In this document: piece by piece, positions 10,201 to 25,200 of the stretch
How positions within the stretch are numbered: the first letter of the stretch is position 1
Layout: the number at the start of each line of letters is the position of its first letter
Assembly (NCBI RefSeq): GCF_047948215.1
Contig: NC_134458.1
Location: 84,771,260 to 84,835,259, forward strand
Source of the DNA: Lycorma delicatula
Lineage: Eukaryota; Arthropoda; Insecta; Hemiptera; Fulgoridae
Length of the DNA stretch: 64,000 nt
Reading direction: 5' to 3'
Program-made: the position numbers and the translations under genes
The notes under the pieces: model-generated
Told to the model about the DNA's origin: nothing
Databases searched by the model: none
Seen by the model: the letters and a program-made list of their open reading frames with translations, nothing else

Positions 10201-13200
10201 ATTATATAACAACTGCTTTAATAATGATGTTCCTTTTTTATATGTTTTATTAGTAAGAAACTGAATACTATTATATGATTCATAGTCAGCACTTCTCAAG
10301 ATAATATAAGAACAACTATGATATTACATGACCAATTTGCTATGATACGTCTCCAACAAAAACCAACTGATTGTTAAAATATTTTGGTTTATCTTAAGGG
10401 TTCAATAGTTATTTCTTTAATTTTCTAACTAAATTTACTAATAAATAAAAAAATAAATATACAGATGTATGTTCTCTGTACTTTCCCAATAAATAATCTT
10501 TTTAACTTTGAGTCAATAAAATGTTTAATAATACACCAAACTATTCAATGTAAACTCCATTTTAAAAGGACATGATTAATTAGTATTTACACGTATAGTA
10601 CAGAATATGATCATAAAACCATATGTAAGATATACAAAAACACCTACAGTTATAATTACAATACCAATTTTTGTTAAAAAAAATCAAACAATAATCTTGA
10701 TATTTTTAACCAAGATAACCTTGTATATTATTATTAAACCTTCTTTTTTCTTTATTAAGTTTTCAAATATTTGCTTTTAATGAAAATTTGGGATTTTGGA
10801 AACATGTGTACCGTAACCTGTTAAAGTGCCAGGCTATATAAAAACTTAATTTAAACCAATAAGAGCAGCAGTTATACTTGAAAAACACTATATTGCTTAA
10901 TGATCATAAGTTTATAGGCCATCTTTTTAATTGAATAAAAAAAGTAGGTTTCAGTTTCAGCCAAGTTGTTTGTTTATATTGCTGCCAATAGATCAGAAAT
11001 TGCTGGGCAATCAATGTGAAAATTTTTAATTTATTTAAAGTATATCAGGTCATGTTTACACAAGTGATTAGCTTAGATTCCCTTTAATTTATAATATTTT
11101 TACCCAGCTCCAAGCTATGACAGCATATATCTTGAAAATCCCCTGATTAATCAAAATGTAACTGAGTTGTAGGAAGTTCTTCAAAGATGCTTGTTGGCAT
11201 ATTATGGAATGTTATCTATTTACAAATATTACATATCAATATTTTCAATAAATAAAATATATTACTAATAATAAGCTATACTGGTACTTGTCAGTTATCT
11301 GGACGCCATGCTGTTGTCGTATATTGTGGTCTATCTGCATTATTTATTTTTATTGATAATATTATCTTAGTAATTATTATTGCATTAGAAATAAACATTT
11401 TCTATTTTAAATTTAAATTAATGTATTGTAATAGCAGTTTCTGAGAAAAAAGAGTGAAAAGGACGGCGTCCGTCTATTTTTAGTACTGCTACATCTATTT
11501 TAAGGCAAAGTAATTTTTTTAAATTTATTTACACAAAACTTAAATCAATTTGACCTATATATATACATATGTAATCAAATAAAAATATAGATACAAAAAG
11601 TAAGAGCTCTTCGCTAAGATGACCATTCAACCGAGTAGTATCTGCTGTACACTGACCGCTGTTAAATAAATTGTTTGAATAATGTATTAAATATACAAAC
11701 AAATAACAAGAGATAAATATTGGCAATTAAAAAAAAAAGACTGCCAAAAAAAAAAACTGACTAATATAGGATAATTGAAGTGACAATTTTGTTATATTTT
11801 TTTTACAATTTTTTAAATCTATTTAAACAAATATAAATATATACATATTTATGCAGCCTATGACACTACTGGTAATGTAAGGATTCCAACGCATGGTCAC
11901 ACATCTAAATCGGGTTAGTCGTTGAGGTGCTACGATGAAACAAACGTATATAAATACACATATAAACAATAACAATTGCACTCCTTTTTGGGCAGTTGTA
12001 TAAAAACACTAGTTACATGAATAGAATTGATCATTTGATCTATCAAATGATAGATTTGAAAAAATCTATCAGATGAATGAGTCGTTTTGGAATAACTCGC
12101 AGCTCAACGTTTCAATCTGAATAATTTGGAAATCTCGTATCTCATACGTGAGATGCGAGTTATTCAAAAGCAACTCATTCATCTGATTGATCTTTTCAAT
12201 TTTGGAAAATTTACTTAAAAATATTTATGTATAGACATATTTATACAGCCTATGACACTCAAGGTAACGTAAGAATTTCAACGCGGGGTCATACATCTAA
12301 ATCGGTTTAGCCGTTGAGCTGCTATGATGGAACTACATACATACACTCTAAATACATTACATTCCTTTTTGAGTAGTCGTGTAAATAAAAGGGACTATTA
12401 GTTACTATTTAGCAATAAAATTGTGGCACAAAGCGGATCAATGGTGGTGTGCCAGGCGGCTACACACAGCTCCCCCCATGACTCTCTCCCACTATAAGCA
12501 GTCAGTTGTCAATTAATTTATAAATTATTTCATTTAATTTCTAAGCATAGATTATTTTTATTTATTAATTGTATTAATAAAAGAAAGGGATTATTATTTA
12601 ATATTTAGTAGTAACAAGAAATAACTATTAAAAGTTAAAAACACAACTGCCGAAATAACCTTAGTGACAAACATTTATTTCTGGTTAGGTTCTATCGTGA
12701 TTTTGTATTATATTAGCAAATACCCTGTTTCAATTTTGAAGATTGCCTGCGAAGATATAACAACATTTCCGAATAACCGTGATCCATTAGATCAAGAGTT
12801 TGCATGCAAAAGTTAGCCTTCAACCTACTAACAAAAACCCCGTTTGAATTATAAGAACCGGACAATAGTTTGAAAAGATATTATAAGAACACCCCATTGC
12901 AGCTCCTAAAACAGCATCCCAGAGGCATTTTGTTTGTTACCAGTTGATGGTAATGATTGGTTTAGCTTTGCACGAAGTGCTCACATCACCTCATCACTCT
13001 TAAGTCTCACACGCAGTCTCAATGGGAAGCCTATTATTATTAAACAGAAATTATTTAATATTATATTTTTTAATGTAGATTTAATTCTATTATTTTTGTC
13101 ATAGTATTTAATCAATTAACTTGAATCATTCAATACAAACTCAACTCACACAGTGATAGAAGCTAACAGTTTATTAGTTCAATTCATTAAAGTTTGTACT

Positions 13201-16200
13201 TCAATGGTCAAATCTCCATTAGTGCATATATTTTTATAAATATACATACACACACATATATATATATATATTTTATAATATATATACATATTTATATAAT
13301 CTATGACACTCCTGGAAACGTAAGGATTCCAATGCAGGGTCATTGATCTAAATTGGTTCGGCTGTTGAGCTGCTACATTAGAACGCATATGAGAGGCACT
13401 CAAAAGGTTATCTAGCTACCTTAGAAAGAGTGGTGGTGGAGAGGTAGTGTTATTTTTATTTTTAAATACAGATCTCTTACACTTCCACACACTTGCTCCA
13501 TTCAGCCTTCACAGAGGTTATGCCAGAGCAAACAAAAAATTTTTATCTTCTTCCTCAAAATACCCTGAAACAGCTATTTTTAATTCATCATCGGCATGAA
13601 AACGTCTACCCGGAAGGTTTTTCTTGAGGTTTCTGAACATGAAAAATCACTAGGGGCCAGGTCTGAACTGTAGGGAGGGCGAGGAGGTCCTTGAAATCCA
13701 CACTCCTTCAAAGTTTGCTTTGCAATGTGTAATGTGTGACTGGAGCATTGTCATGCAAAAGCAAGACACCTTTGGTTTGCTTAGCTTCCCTCGCTGTTTT
13801 TATTGCTGCTTGTAGCTTCTGAAGATACTCATCGTAGACATTACCAGTGATAGTCTGCTTGTGCTCCATGTATTCAATCAACAAAATTCCCTCAGCGTTC
13901 CAAAACATTGTGGCCATGATCTTCCCAGCCGATGGCTGGTGTCGAAGTTCACAGATTCTTTTATAAGCCTTTATATAGCTGCATTTATAAATTATTTTTT
14001 TTATTATAAATTGTAATTGTCATATATATATATATATAAAACATTATTAAACTTGTAAATCTATATGTAAATTCATTGTATTTGTAATTAATATATGTAA
14101 CATTATTAAACTTTTAAGTCTATATGTAACATCATGTAATTAGTGCATGTTGAGTCCTTGGAGATTGATCAAAGACTGGTCTAACGACAGAGCATGATCT
14201 ACTTATATAATAGTATGGAGCTGTGAATCTGTCAGCAACTATGTGAACTGTATAGAACCACTGAATCGTCAGAAGGTGAGTGCATCTAAATGGAGTGCTG
14301 CATCATCAGGAGCTGAGTGCATCTGAACGGAGCCATTTATTTATCAAGAGCTGTGTGAATCCAACCATAGCTGAGTACAGCTGAACAGAGCTATCCGAAA
14401 GATCTTTAAATTTTAAAAGTCCTATTTTAAATGAAAATGAATGTTTCTCATTAATAGTTAATTTTAAATAACATGAATGAAATCTGAGCCTATACAGCAG
14501 GGTCTTGAATTTTTTGGGTGTTGGGGATCTTTTGTGTTTCCACTGCGTGGACTCTTGATCTCACGATCTAAGTAATGAACTCATGTTTCATCACCAGTCA
14601 CCAAACTGCTGAAAAAATCTGTAATATTCCTTTCACACAGCTGCAAGTTCTCCGCACTCAACTGTGCATAACATTGCTTCTGATGTGGTGTGACGTTTTG
14701 CAGGACCCATTGGGAACTGACTTTTGTCATGTGTAAATGGTCATGAAGTATTGTTATAATGGTTTCTTTGGACACCCCACATTCTGAAGCAAGTATTGCA
14801 ACCCTAATATGCCTGTCTTCCATAACCAATCTGTCCACTTTCTAGCAGATGTCGGGTGTGGTTGCTTCTACTGCGGGGATCATCTTCGATGGATTCCCTG
14901 TTCCACTTAAATTGTTTGGACCACAATTTCACTTGGTATTGTGAAGACGCATTATTTCTATTCACCATCCCCATCCTCCTATGGATGTCCTTCGGACATT
15001 TTCCTTCTTTGGTGAGAAACTTTATGACTGATCGATGCTCCAATTTCTGCAAATCCATTGCCATAGCCGGGTTGGGTTACTAACTTCAGAGCACTACTGC
15101 ATCAACACGTGTAAAAGAATTTCAATCGCAATTACATTATAGAACACACATATTATGAACTACATATAGGTATCAAACATATCTTGATATGTAACTTGCA
15201 ACACTCCTAGGTAGATAATTTTTTAAGTGCCCCTTGTACATATATACATACATGCATACACCCTAAAAACATTACATTCCTTTTTGGGCAGTCTTATAAA
15301 TAATAAAAGCAATTATAAAAATTAAATAAAAAAAGAAAGGGATTATTAGTTAATATTTAAGAATAAAATTGTAGCCCAAAGCGGACCAATGGTGGTGTGC
15401 CAGGCGGCTGCACATGGCTCCTTCCTTGACTCTCTCCCACTTAAAGCAGTTTGTTGTCAATTAATTTACAGACTATTTAATCTAAGAGTAGATTATTTTT
15501 ATTTATATTGTATTTATTTTTATTTACTTGTTATTATTCATTACTTTCACTAATAAAAGAAAGGGATTATTAGTTAATATTTAGCAGTAATAAGATGAAA
15601 CAATACCAAGAAATAGGAGCAAGAATAAAAAACATGCTTACAAGATCAAACATACTGCCCATCAAAAAATCATACGATTCTTTCTTAAATGTTTATAAAC
15701 AATAAATAACAACAGTAATTATAAAATAAGTTAATAAATTTTGCTACTGCAATTCATTCATTCAATATCATAGCAGATCTTAAAACACAATTACTTTTTA
15801 TATAAATAAATTGATACTGAAAATACTATCGATTATCAATTTAGAATTGTATATATGATTTTTGTGGCCTTTTAGTTACAATTAAACATACATATATATA
15901 TATATAGCCTATGACATTACTTGTAATATAATGATTCCAATGTGGGGTCAAACATCTACATTGGTTTGGCTGTTGAACAACTATGGTGGAACAAACATAC
16001 ATATGTACACCCTAAAAACACTACACTCCTTTGATAGGCAGTTGTGTAAAAATACAATGACTGAGATTTTTTTTCTTAGAAACAAATCACAAGTGTTTTA
16101 TATTAAAAGTAACCTAGATATTATGCATATACACAATAAAGGATCACATTTTTAGGCCCTTGAACAATAGAAATACAAAAATTCACAAAAAGACTAGGAT

Positions 16201-19200
16201 CTACAAGAAAAACAAACACAATCCAAAATTAATATATTTTATGCTTACATCCTAAAATGAGGGTATTTATATTCTTGATTAAAAAAGCTGTAACAATGAA
16301 TTCACCTGAACTGTACTGCAAAATGCAACACTATATAATGTCGCTGAGGATGATCACAGTATTTAATGAGTATACTTCAATGTACATTATATTATATTAA
16401 TCAATAATAAGTTTTTTAAAGTCAGTTTTAAGACTCATATTCTAATAACTCATATACTAATTAAGTGTAAATCTTATAACAACTATTGTTAAATATTAAT
16501 AATTTTGTATACTCTTTAAATCCGACTACCATGAGCAACAAAATGTAGCCATTTCTTTCTTTTTTTAAGTATTATATTGTTCAATCAAATATCTAACTCA
16601 TTATCTTCCTGAGTGTGTGTGTGATTTCATTACCATTGTTACATTTTTATTTTATTTTTAAATTTCTCCAGCAATAATAAACACAACATGATATTTACTC
16701 TTACTCATTTTTTGTTTTAACCGAAGAAACTTCTTTAGTTCATTTTAAATGCTTTGTTATTTACTCAAATTGCATTTCTCAAGAAAAAAATTATCATTAC
16801 AGTAAGAAAAATACATTTTTAAGTATAATTTGATTTTAACTTTGAGATAAAATTGAAAGTCTTAACAGTCACTGAAGTTTTATAATTCTGAAATCTTAAA
16901 TTTTATTTTCCCTTTGGATCAAATATTCTTCTACACTATAGTGTTCTATTTAGCAGACATTCCAAAAGCCGCTTCTCTTCATTAATTGTCACAGCCTCTT
17001 CATTAATTTTAGGTAGGTAATCTTGCTGCTTTTAGCAAGGTGTTTTACGTTATTCACCAAATGGTAAAAAATCTTGCCACTAAAAGAAAGCCACCATATG
17101 CTGAAGCAAATAATGACCACCTCAAACATCAGTTTGTTTCTAATTATGATATAGTTAGCCATATATTCTTATCGCAGATGCCTGATTCTTGAATACATAT
17201 TAACTTTTGCTTTGTTAAATTTCAAACGCATTATCCTTAATTTTTTTCTTTTCCATATGCCTTCTCAAGATCTGCATATATAAACTTCTTTCAGCCTGCC
17301 TTCGAAGATTAGTCTGAAAACTCAGTTAATCATTTCAAAAAATATATAGTTTCCTCTCTTGCATCCATAACTTTCTGAAAATTAAACTAATTCCCCTTTA
17401 GTTTGGGCCTTCTGAAGTCAGACATACAGAGGCTTAAATTCAAGGGGTATAAGGCTCAGGTGTGTAACTAGTTGTTAATTCATAAATCTGACTGGCCTGC
17501 CTATCTAGTATCACAGTTGGCATCCATCCACTGCAATCTGATTACAAGGAGGCCCTCATCACTCATTTAAGGCAGGCAGGAAGTTGGTTGTTTAAAATTG
17601 AGTTTGTTTCTGTTATCCCTGGGTCACCTTATGTCTCCACTTTACTTCTTCAAAATGCCTATGCCTTTGCTTTGTACAACTATCAGCTTTTGTGGGCTCT
17701 GCCGCAAAGTGCGTGGTCTGAAGCCAGTTCAGGCTTATGGCTAGTTACAACAAATTAGGATTAGCAGCATCTGAAACCCATGGTGAGCCCTGACCAGATC
17801 CATTCTGACAAAGATCTGTAGCAATAATTCTAATAGGAATAAAACTTCAGAAACAGTTATGGATCACTTCAACCAAGTAAGTATTTCAGGATTGTACCTA
17901 GAACTGTACTACAATTTAGTTATGAAATACATCTCATCATATTAACGAATATTTATTTTTCTAAAATCGATCCTTTTGAGAATTCCATTTCAAGAATTGG
18001 TTAACCGATATTTATATAAAATTCTGAGAGTTCTACAAAAAATAATTCAGCATACTATTGGTAAACATATTATTAAGAACTAACCTGTAAGAATGGAGGA
18101 AATGGCATATCAATTAGATTATACACAGACACATTTCCTTCTATATCACCAATAAGAATATTCTGAAAAAAAAATGGATTAACGTTAACATTTTTTTTAA
18201 GTACTGTATGTAATATTTCTGAGTCTTATTATTGAAAAATTAATGATGCCAGTCAGTTAACTATTTTAACATTTTAAAATTTGTCTTTAACTGTGCAATA
18301 GATAAAAACAAAATTATCTAATAGAAATTTTAATTCACTTGCCATCTGGTTTTGTTACTGTACATAGTCTTCTGATGGATTAGTAATTCATTAATCTCTA
18401 ATTCGGCTATTATATTTTCAATAGGGTCAGCTGTTTATGCACATAAAAGCTAATAGTATAGTTACTAATCTAGCCATCTGGCTGATGAAAAATTAATCCT
18501 TTTTATTTTTCAAAGTCGTCAATGTGTGGAATGACATAAAGTTGAAGCATATCACAGAAAATATCCTCATTAATTGTGCTTTCTACAAAAAATGAACAGA
18601 ACTAAAAATGTACAACTACAAAAATACATCAGAATATTAGCATATTATCATTACTGTTATCCACAGAAAAACAAATATAATTGTAAAATAACTACAGACA
18701 CATGGTTCTTTTTTTCTCTTAAAGTGTATCCTCATAACTTTATAACTTACAATTCACAAAAACGATCATTCAAACACTTTATTTACCTTTCCTGATGGAG
18801 AAAAATCTAATGAATACAAATGGACTCCAGTATTCCCCTTGACTGTTGACATAGGTACAATAATTTTGCGTGCTAAATCCCACAGAGATAATCTACTGCC
18901 ACTTATGCTTGCAATAATTGTAGAATGAGTTGGTGACCACTTTGCACCATCAACAGCACCCTTAACATTTCATAAAAACAATTTCTTCTAGATCCAATTT
19001 TAGTACACATTTGATAATTTATTTAATGTTTAACCAGACATTACTTGTAAATGGACTACTATTCTACATTTATCAATTTGTTGCTCAATTTTTATCCAAG
19101 GTTTAATAAAGTACGGAAATCATTAGTTCACCTTCTTGCCAAAGTTTGTGCATGATTAATGAAAAGTTTTAAAATGTACAAATTTATATAGTGTCGTAAA

Positions 19201-22200
19201 CTTTGCAAGAGTGCATTAATGGCCATATTTTTTCAACGACTGAGAAAATATTGGGATTATTCTTTTAAATCAATGATAGAATATATTATTTATGGAATAT
19301 TTTTTTAAAGTTTTTCAAAAATACATGAAACAATACATTCTTTGGAAAAGGTTAGCAAAAATTATTCTCATTACCAACTAAGGGATTGAATTAAAAAGGA
19401 ATGCTGAAATCAAAAGTTGGAAAAACTGGAAACTGACAAAATCATTCCAATGATAACTTCAACAGTCTATGGAAACACTATTCATCTTTTCCCTTCAAAA
19501 CACCTTTGAAGGTTGAAGCTGAATTTAAAGTAAATTTTATTTTTCCTCCTGGTAGTAATAAAAGCTAAAAAATTGGCTCTGAATGTAAGCAACATATATA
19601 TATTTTTTTTAATAAAGGTTTACTTTTTAATCAACCCTACCTTGATGAATCAAGATAAGCGTGGATTTCATAAATCCCACAGATAATATTTGCTCATCAA
19701 TTAGAGACTAACAATTCTGTACAACTGCCAACTAAGAAAACGTATTTCAGGATTTCCCTTAAAAAAAATCTTAATAAAGTGAAACTCGATAAAAGGGTTC
19801 CTATAGAGTGTTTGGAAAGTTGCTGCATTGGAATTATGGAAGTGTAATGGCAAGCAAAACTTTTTTTATTATTACTTTGTATTTTTATTTCATTATTTTG
19901 TAGAAACAGATATTACAATAATTGAAATAGTTTATAAAAGGAGTTGAAAATGACCTCCTCCAACATAAATAAAACACTGCACATCTTTCAATTTGTTTTC
20001 TAATACTTTAACTAGGTGAGGTACTGGAATGTCTATATGTATGCCGTTACAGTGGTTTTTAGTTTGTCAATCATGCATGGTTTCTTGTGATACACTGCTT
20101 GCTTTGCTGTCCCCCACAGAAAGTAATCTGGAGGAGTCAGATCGGGTGATTGTGCAAGCCACAAACCCCTTGAAATGATTTGGTTACCAAAGACATTTCA
20201 TAAAAAAAATCACTGACCTTTTAGCTCTGTCCACTGTGGCGCCATCTTCTTGGGACCAACTGTGATTGATTTCCACTTCTGTAAACGAACTAATGAATTT
20301 GTTAAAACAGCACATTAATGATCACTATTAACTGTATTTTCAAAGTAGATTGGACTCACAATGTGCATTCTATTCACACCGACCCAGACTCCAATTTTCA
20401 CATTGTGTAAAGATTGTTCATGTAATTCATGGGGGTTAGTTATTGACTACAGTCATGTATTTGTGAATAATATACCCTCCCAGATGAAACCATGCTTCAT
20501 CGATAAACAACGTAATGTCAAGGACAACTGCTATAATTTTGGTCAACAAAATGTTTAAACCATCAGGTGGTTTTCCACTTCGATCAGTGTCTTTGACAGC
20601 GCCTGTTGCCTGAAAGTTTTTGATAAGAGTTTGAACTTTATTGTGGTGAGGAACAGAGGTATTTGGTAACTTTTCAGAAAACTTATGCTTCACTAAATCA
20701 GTATACTTGTTACCTTCATGAAAGACATGTTCAATGAGAAAAATGTGTTCCTTTACCAAAAGAACCATGTTTCTAGTAACTATTGCTTTTGATACACAAA
20801 ATAACATAAAATAAAATAAAGCATGTTCAATCACAACTCAATAACTGACCTCTTGGTTTATTACTGAGCAATGCCCAATGAACCCACAGGGCAACCAACC
20901 TAACACTGAAAGAAGAGAATGCACCACATAATTCTAAAGCATACTGCACAGCGGCTTTCTAAACATGCTGTAGCTTCTAAATAAATTACCAAAAGCATCA
21001 AGTGAAGGACAAAACCCTAACATTGGTAACCATTTATACTCTTCAGTTATTTTCAAATTAACTTAACACAAACCAGTGTACTAATTTCCAGCTGTACAAT
21101 GTTTACTTAATTCAAAAGAACAGGCATACAAAAGAAGAACTTAATAATTTAGGATTTACCATTGCCAAAAACAGGTGTTTGAAGCAGTCCATAATAAAAG
21201 AAATAAAGCTTCACAATCTGAACTTTACATAATAATCTAAATACAAAATCTTCCTATTTCTTCAAAATATTTATAGGAAGTGGTAAAATTCAACAAAGTA
21301 AAAATATATAAAAAAGGAGATCAAAGTTTTGATATCATGTAAATTACACCCTCTAACCAAACAGCAAACACAGTCAAGTAAACAGATATCTAGGTTTAGA
21401 TTTTCCAAAGACCTTTTTCTTTTTTTTCTGTGCCAGAGTAGGCATTTCTGCCATTTTATTCCTCACAGCCCAATATACAGTCGCCATATTAACATGGCTC
21501 TTGTCAGTTACCATAGGTAAATTTGTCGGACATACAAATATATGATCAGCTATCATTTCTTTTTCACTGCATAGGATGCACTGTAAAGTCTCAGCCACTC
21601 CTATTCTGTTTAGATGATGTCACAAATAATTGTATCCAGTGGCTAGCCCAAAATATGCCACTGCTACTGCTCTGGTAAAGTCAGTAGAGGTCGTTTTTTA
21701 GGGTCGAAAATTGACGCCCAGCGTCTGTCACCACAATCTCTAAAATTTACTGCTCTTGCAAAGTTTCCTTTTATCCCTCACCTTTGATTTTTTGTTCACA
21801 CTGGATTTTACTTTTAACAAATTCAAAAGATATACATTTTGTATTTTCCTTTTTCCCCAGTGTAAACACTTATCTTTTACCTATAAATCATCTCATATGT
21901 ATCTGTCCTCCTGGTAATTTGAAAAATGACTGAATAATTTTTACATCAATCAGCATTAACCATTTTTCCTATACCCTTTGATTTAACATTATTTATATAC
22001 AAAGTTTCAAATACAAAATACACATCTTTTTAATTCTCTTCAGCAATTGGATTAACCAATTTTTTTTAGATATTCTTTCTATTGTATTGGCTCTCACAAA
22101 ATGGAAACAACATAACATGATTTTTACAATTAATGCTATATTATGACATGTATAATTTATTTTCATGCAGAGGTATGCAGTCGTTGATGTTCCACACACA

Positions 22201-25200
22201 GAACATGTTTTTAAAATATTAAAAATTCTGAGGCAAAAAGTTACACATCCAAATAGTGTGCCCTTTTACTGAAGTGAGTGAGTGTTCTTCAACATCAGCT
22301 AACTATGTGTTATTATGAAGAGGAAATACCACTCCATACCTCAGGAAAAAGTTACAAAAGTTACCTATTTTAATTACAAATGAAAAAAATGTTAAAAACT
22401 CAAATTTTGTAGCTTGGAAACGGTTTCCTATGTTTCAGTGTTGAACAAATTGATTTATTTTTCTTTATTTTTAATGTAGCATTTAAACATGTCTACTTTT
22501 ACATAAGAGATGCTGTACAAAGTTAAATGAAAATATCTACATACAACTAGAACCTTAGTTTTAAGAAAAATAAAAATGGAATTTCAGCATAAGGCTAGTT
22601 TTACCCTTTTTTTAACTTTAAATACATTTGTTCCAAGTTATGAAACTTTCTTACAAGTCTTTACAAGTAATAAGTTATCTAAATATATCAAGTGTTAATG
22701 GATGTTTAATTTTAATGGAGGTGTTTAAAATCAATTAGGTTTCTGCATAATCACCACAAAAGTGTAATTTTAACTTTGATGGAAGAACACGAGTAATAGA
22801 CGGTGAGAATAGACTAAAGTGAAAATGCAGAGAGATAATTGAACTTTGTTTATGTATTAGACATACCAGCACCTTGTAGCTGTCTACTTGTAAAACCAAA
22901 ATATCCAAATATTAGTTCTTTAATTCTGCAGGTTTAGTCAACATATATGATCCAAGAAATTAAAAAAATACAAAAATTACTTTAAAAATACTTACCTTTG
23001 AACATAACTTCAAAAGTGGCTCATGTAGATTTTCAACCCATAAATAAATGACCCAGTCTGATCCATAAGTCAAAAAAATATTTTCACAAAATGGTGAATG
23101 CTGAATACCATACACACTTCCTGCATGAGCAGGATATATGTCGATATATTGCTCTGGATGGTTGATGGCACACTGAAGAACAAATAAAAAATAATATGAA
23201 ATTATACATTTTGAAATATATTTATTATATGTAATCAAAAATATTCATGAATTCTATTCTGATGTTATAAAACATTCACATTTAAAGCCTCAGTTGTATT
23301 TGATAGCTGAAGATTCAATGTTCCCTTTTTGCTGAGTAGGTTCTTTTCTATGTCGAGTTGGAGATTCCACATCAAGTTGACAGGTAAATTTCACTCTGCG
23401 ATTAAAGTGTTTTTTGGTAGTTATTGGTGTTTTTATTGATTTGTGGGTATAGGTATTGTCAGTTAGTGAAATCTGGACGTGTCTGTAAAATATTACGAGT
23501 TTTGGTTGTGGATTAATACTGTTTTTAACATTTTTTTCATAAAACAGTTTTATTCCAGTAAGGAAGCATTGAGTAGAGGTCAAGAAAACCTATAGATTTG
23601 AAGAGAGTTTTTCTAAGTCTTTGGACAGGAAAATTCACATAGTAGATTGTCACAACTGGTAAACAAGGACTTACAAAATTTTCCTTGTTCTCGGCGAGTG
23701 CTGTGAATTATTCTAAGTAATACAGCTATAAGGAGGAATCTTTAAATACATCCATATCTTCTGAACCTTTCCCCAATTTCAAAATCTGGATTTTCTGGGA
23801 GAATCTTGCCCATCCCCACCCTTTGATCCCCTTCCACAATTTGACCCAACCCAAAATTTTTATTCCATTTTTGGTGGATACATTTTCCTTACCCCCCGGA
23901 AAATTTTATTCGATTTTCGGGAAATACATTTTACCTCTTCCCCAAAAAAAACTCTGACCGCGGGATATGACCAGTAAGCAAAAAATCACATAATACATAG
24001 AAGACACTCACTCCTGTTGGAGCAATCAGTCGGAGAAGGTACTTCTATATCTGGAAGTATGTAATCTCAGAAAACGGAGAAGCGGCCCGACTTCAAGGAC
24101 AAAATAGTTAGACCGGTGTCCTCGGAGGAAGAGGACCCAGCCCCATACAATTTGCGGCGCATTACCCACCAGCTTGGGTTGGCAATGCTGGCACTTAACA
24201 GAATCTTGGGTTTAGCTTGCCCAGGTTTATAGGAAAGCACAAGAATACTTATCAAAGAGATTTAATGGGCGTAAGGCTTTATCGGAAACATCACCACTGA
24301 TAACACAGGCTACACAGACAGAGGAGCCAAAAAAAGGTCAATGTCAACAACATTCTACAGGAAGAAGTAACTGATGATGAGCTTGTGAACCTCATCCCTC
24401 AGAGATGGCCAGCTGAGATTATTGATCGGGTCAAGCAGATAAATGACTTGGCAGCAGAAACTAGCGATAGATGTTCCTTTAGAGACCTGACCTAGGCTCA
24501 GGATGTGAACCCATCAGTCAAGCCAGATGACATTGAACATGACATGTCAACTATACTGGGAATGGCCAAAGTGGATATACAGAGTGCAGGTATCGAAAAT
24601 ATTATAATTTAGCGGAGAGGGAACAAATTACTTTTTGGTTACTCCTGAGTTCAGTTAGGAGAGTCATGTATAGCTCCAAGTCTTTGGTTTTTATTTTGCC
24701 TAGTGGTGGAGTCAGTACCTACATTAGGAAGATGTTAATATACTTGCACAGAGGACAAGAGGAACCAGTGAAGGTGATTGGACCATAGCAAGATGGTGCA
24801 CCTGACAAACAGGGGCAGGATTGGTAAGTGTAAAGGGGCCACTCCCCCTGTGACTGAGAGTAGGACTGTAGTTAAAGTGGCAGGGAGGACTTACGCCGAC
24901 TTAATCAAGACCATGAAGTCCACAATTTCCCGAGAGGAGGTGGGAGAAGTTATATTGCTCAAGAAGGGCAATAATGATGAATTGCATATTTGGGTTCAGG
25001 GTGCGCAGAATGTGGGGAATCTTACAGCAACATTACATAACAAGGCTGCTGAATTACAGAATGATTTCAAAACATGAAGTGGGAGATGTACTGTGGTACA
25101 TATTAAAGACGTGGAATCAGAAGCCATAGAACAAGAGATAAAGGACACAATAGCACACAGGCCCTAGGTAATGATGAAGAATTCAAGATCTCCTCAATAA

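Noticed and set aside
11851..16052. CRISPR array or satellite
   Set aside because: Copies are 140-700 bases, unevenly spaced, diverged, and one is in opposite orientation 46 kb away. This is a transposable repeat pattern in a eukaryotic genome.
20436..20834. 132-codon minus-strand frame as a host gene
   Set aside because: It is the N-terminus of the DUF4817-type transposase joined by deletion to its catalytic block, inside matching inverted ends.
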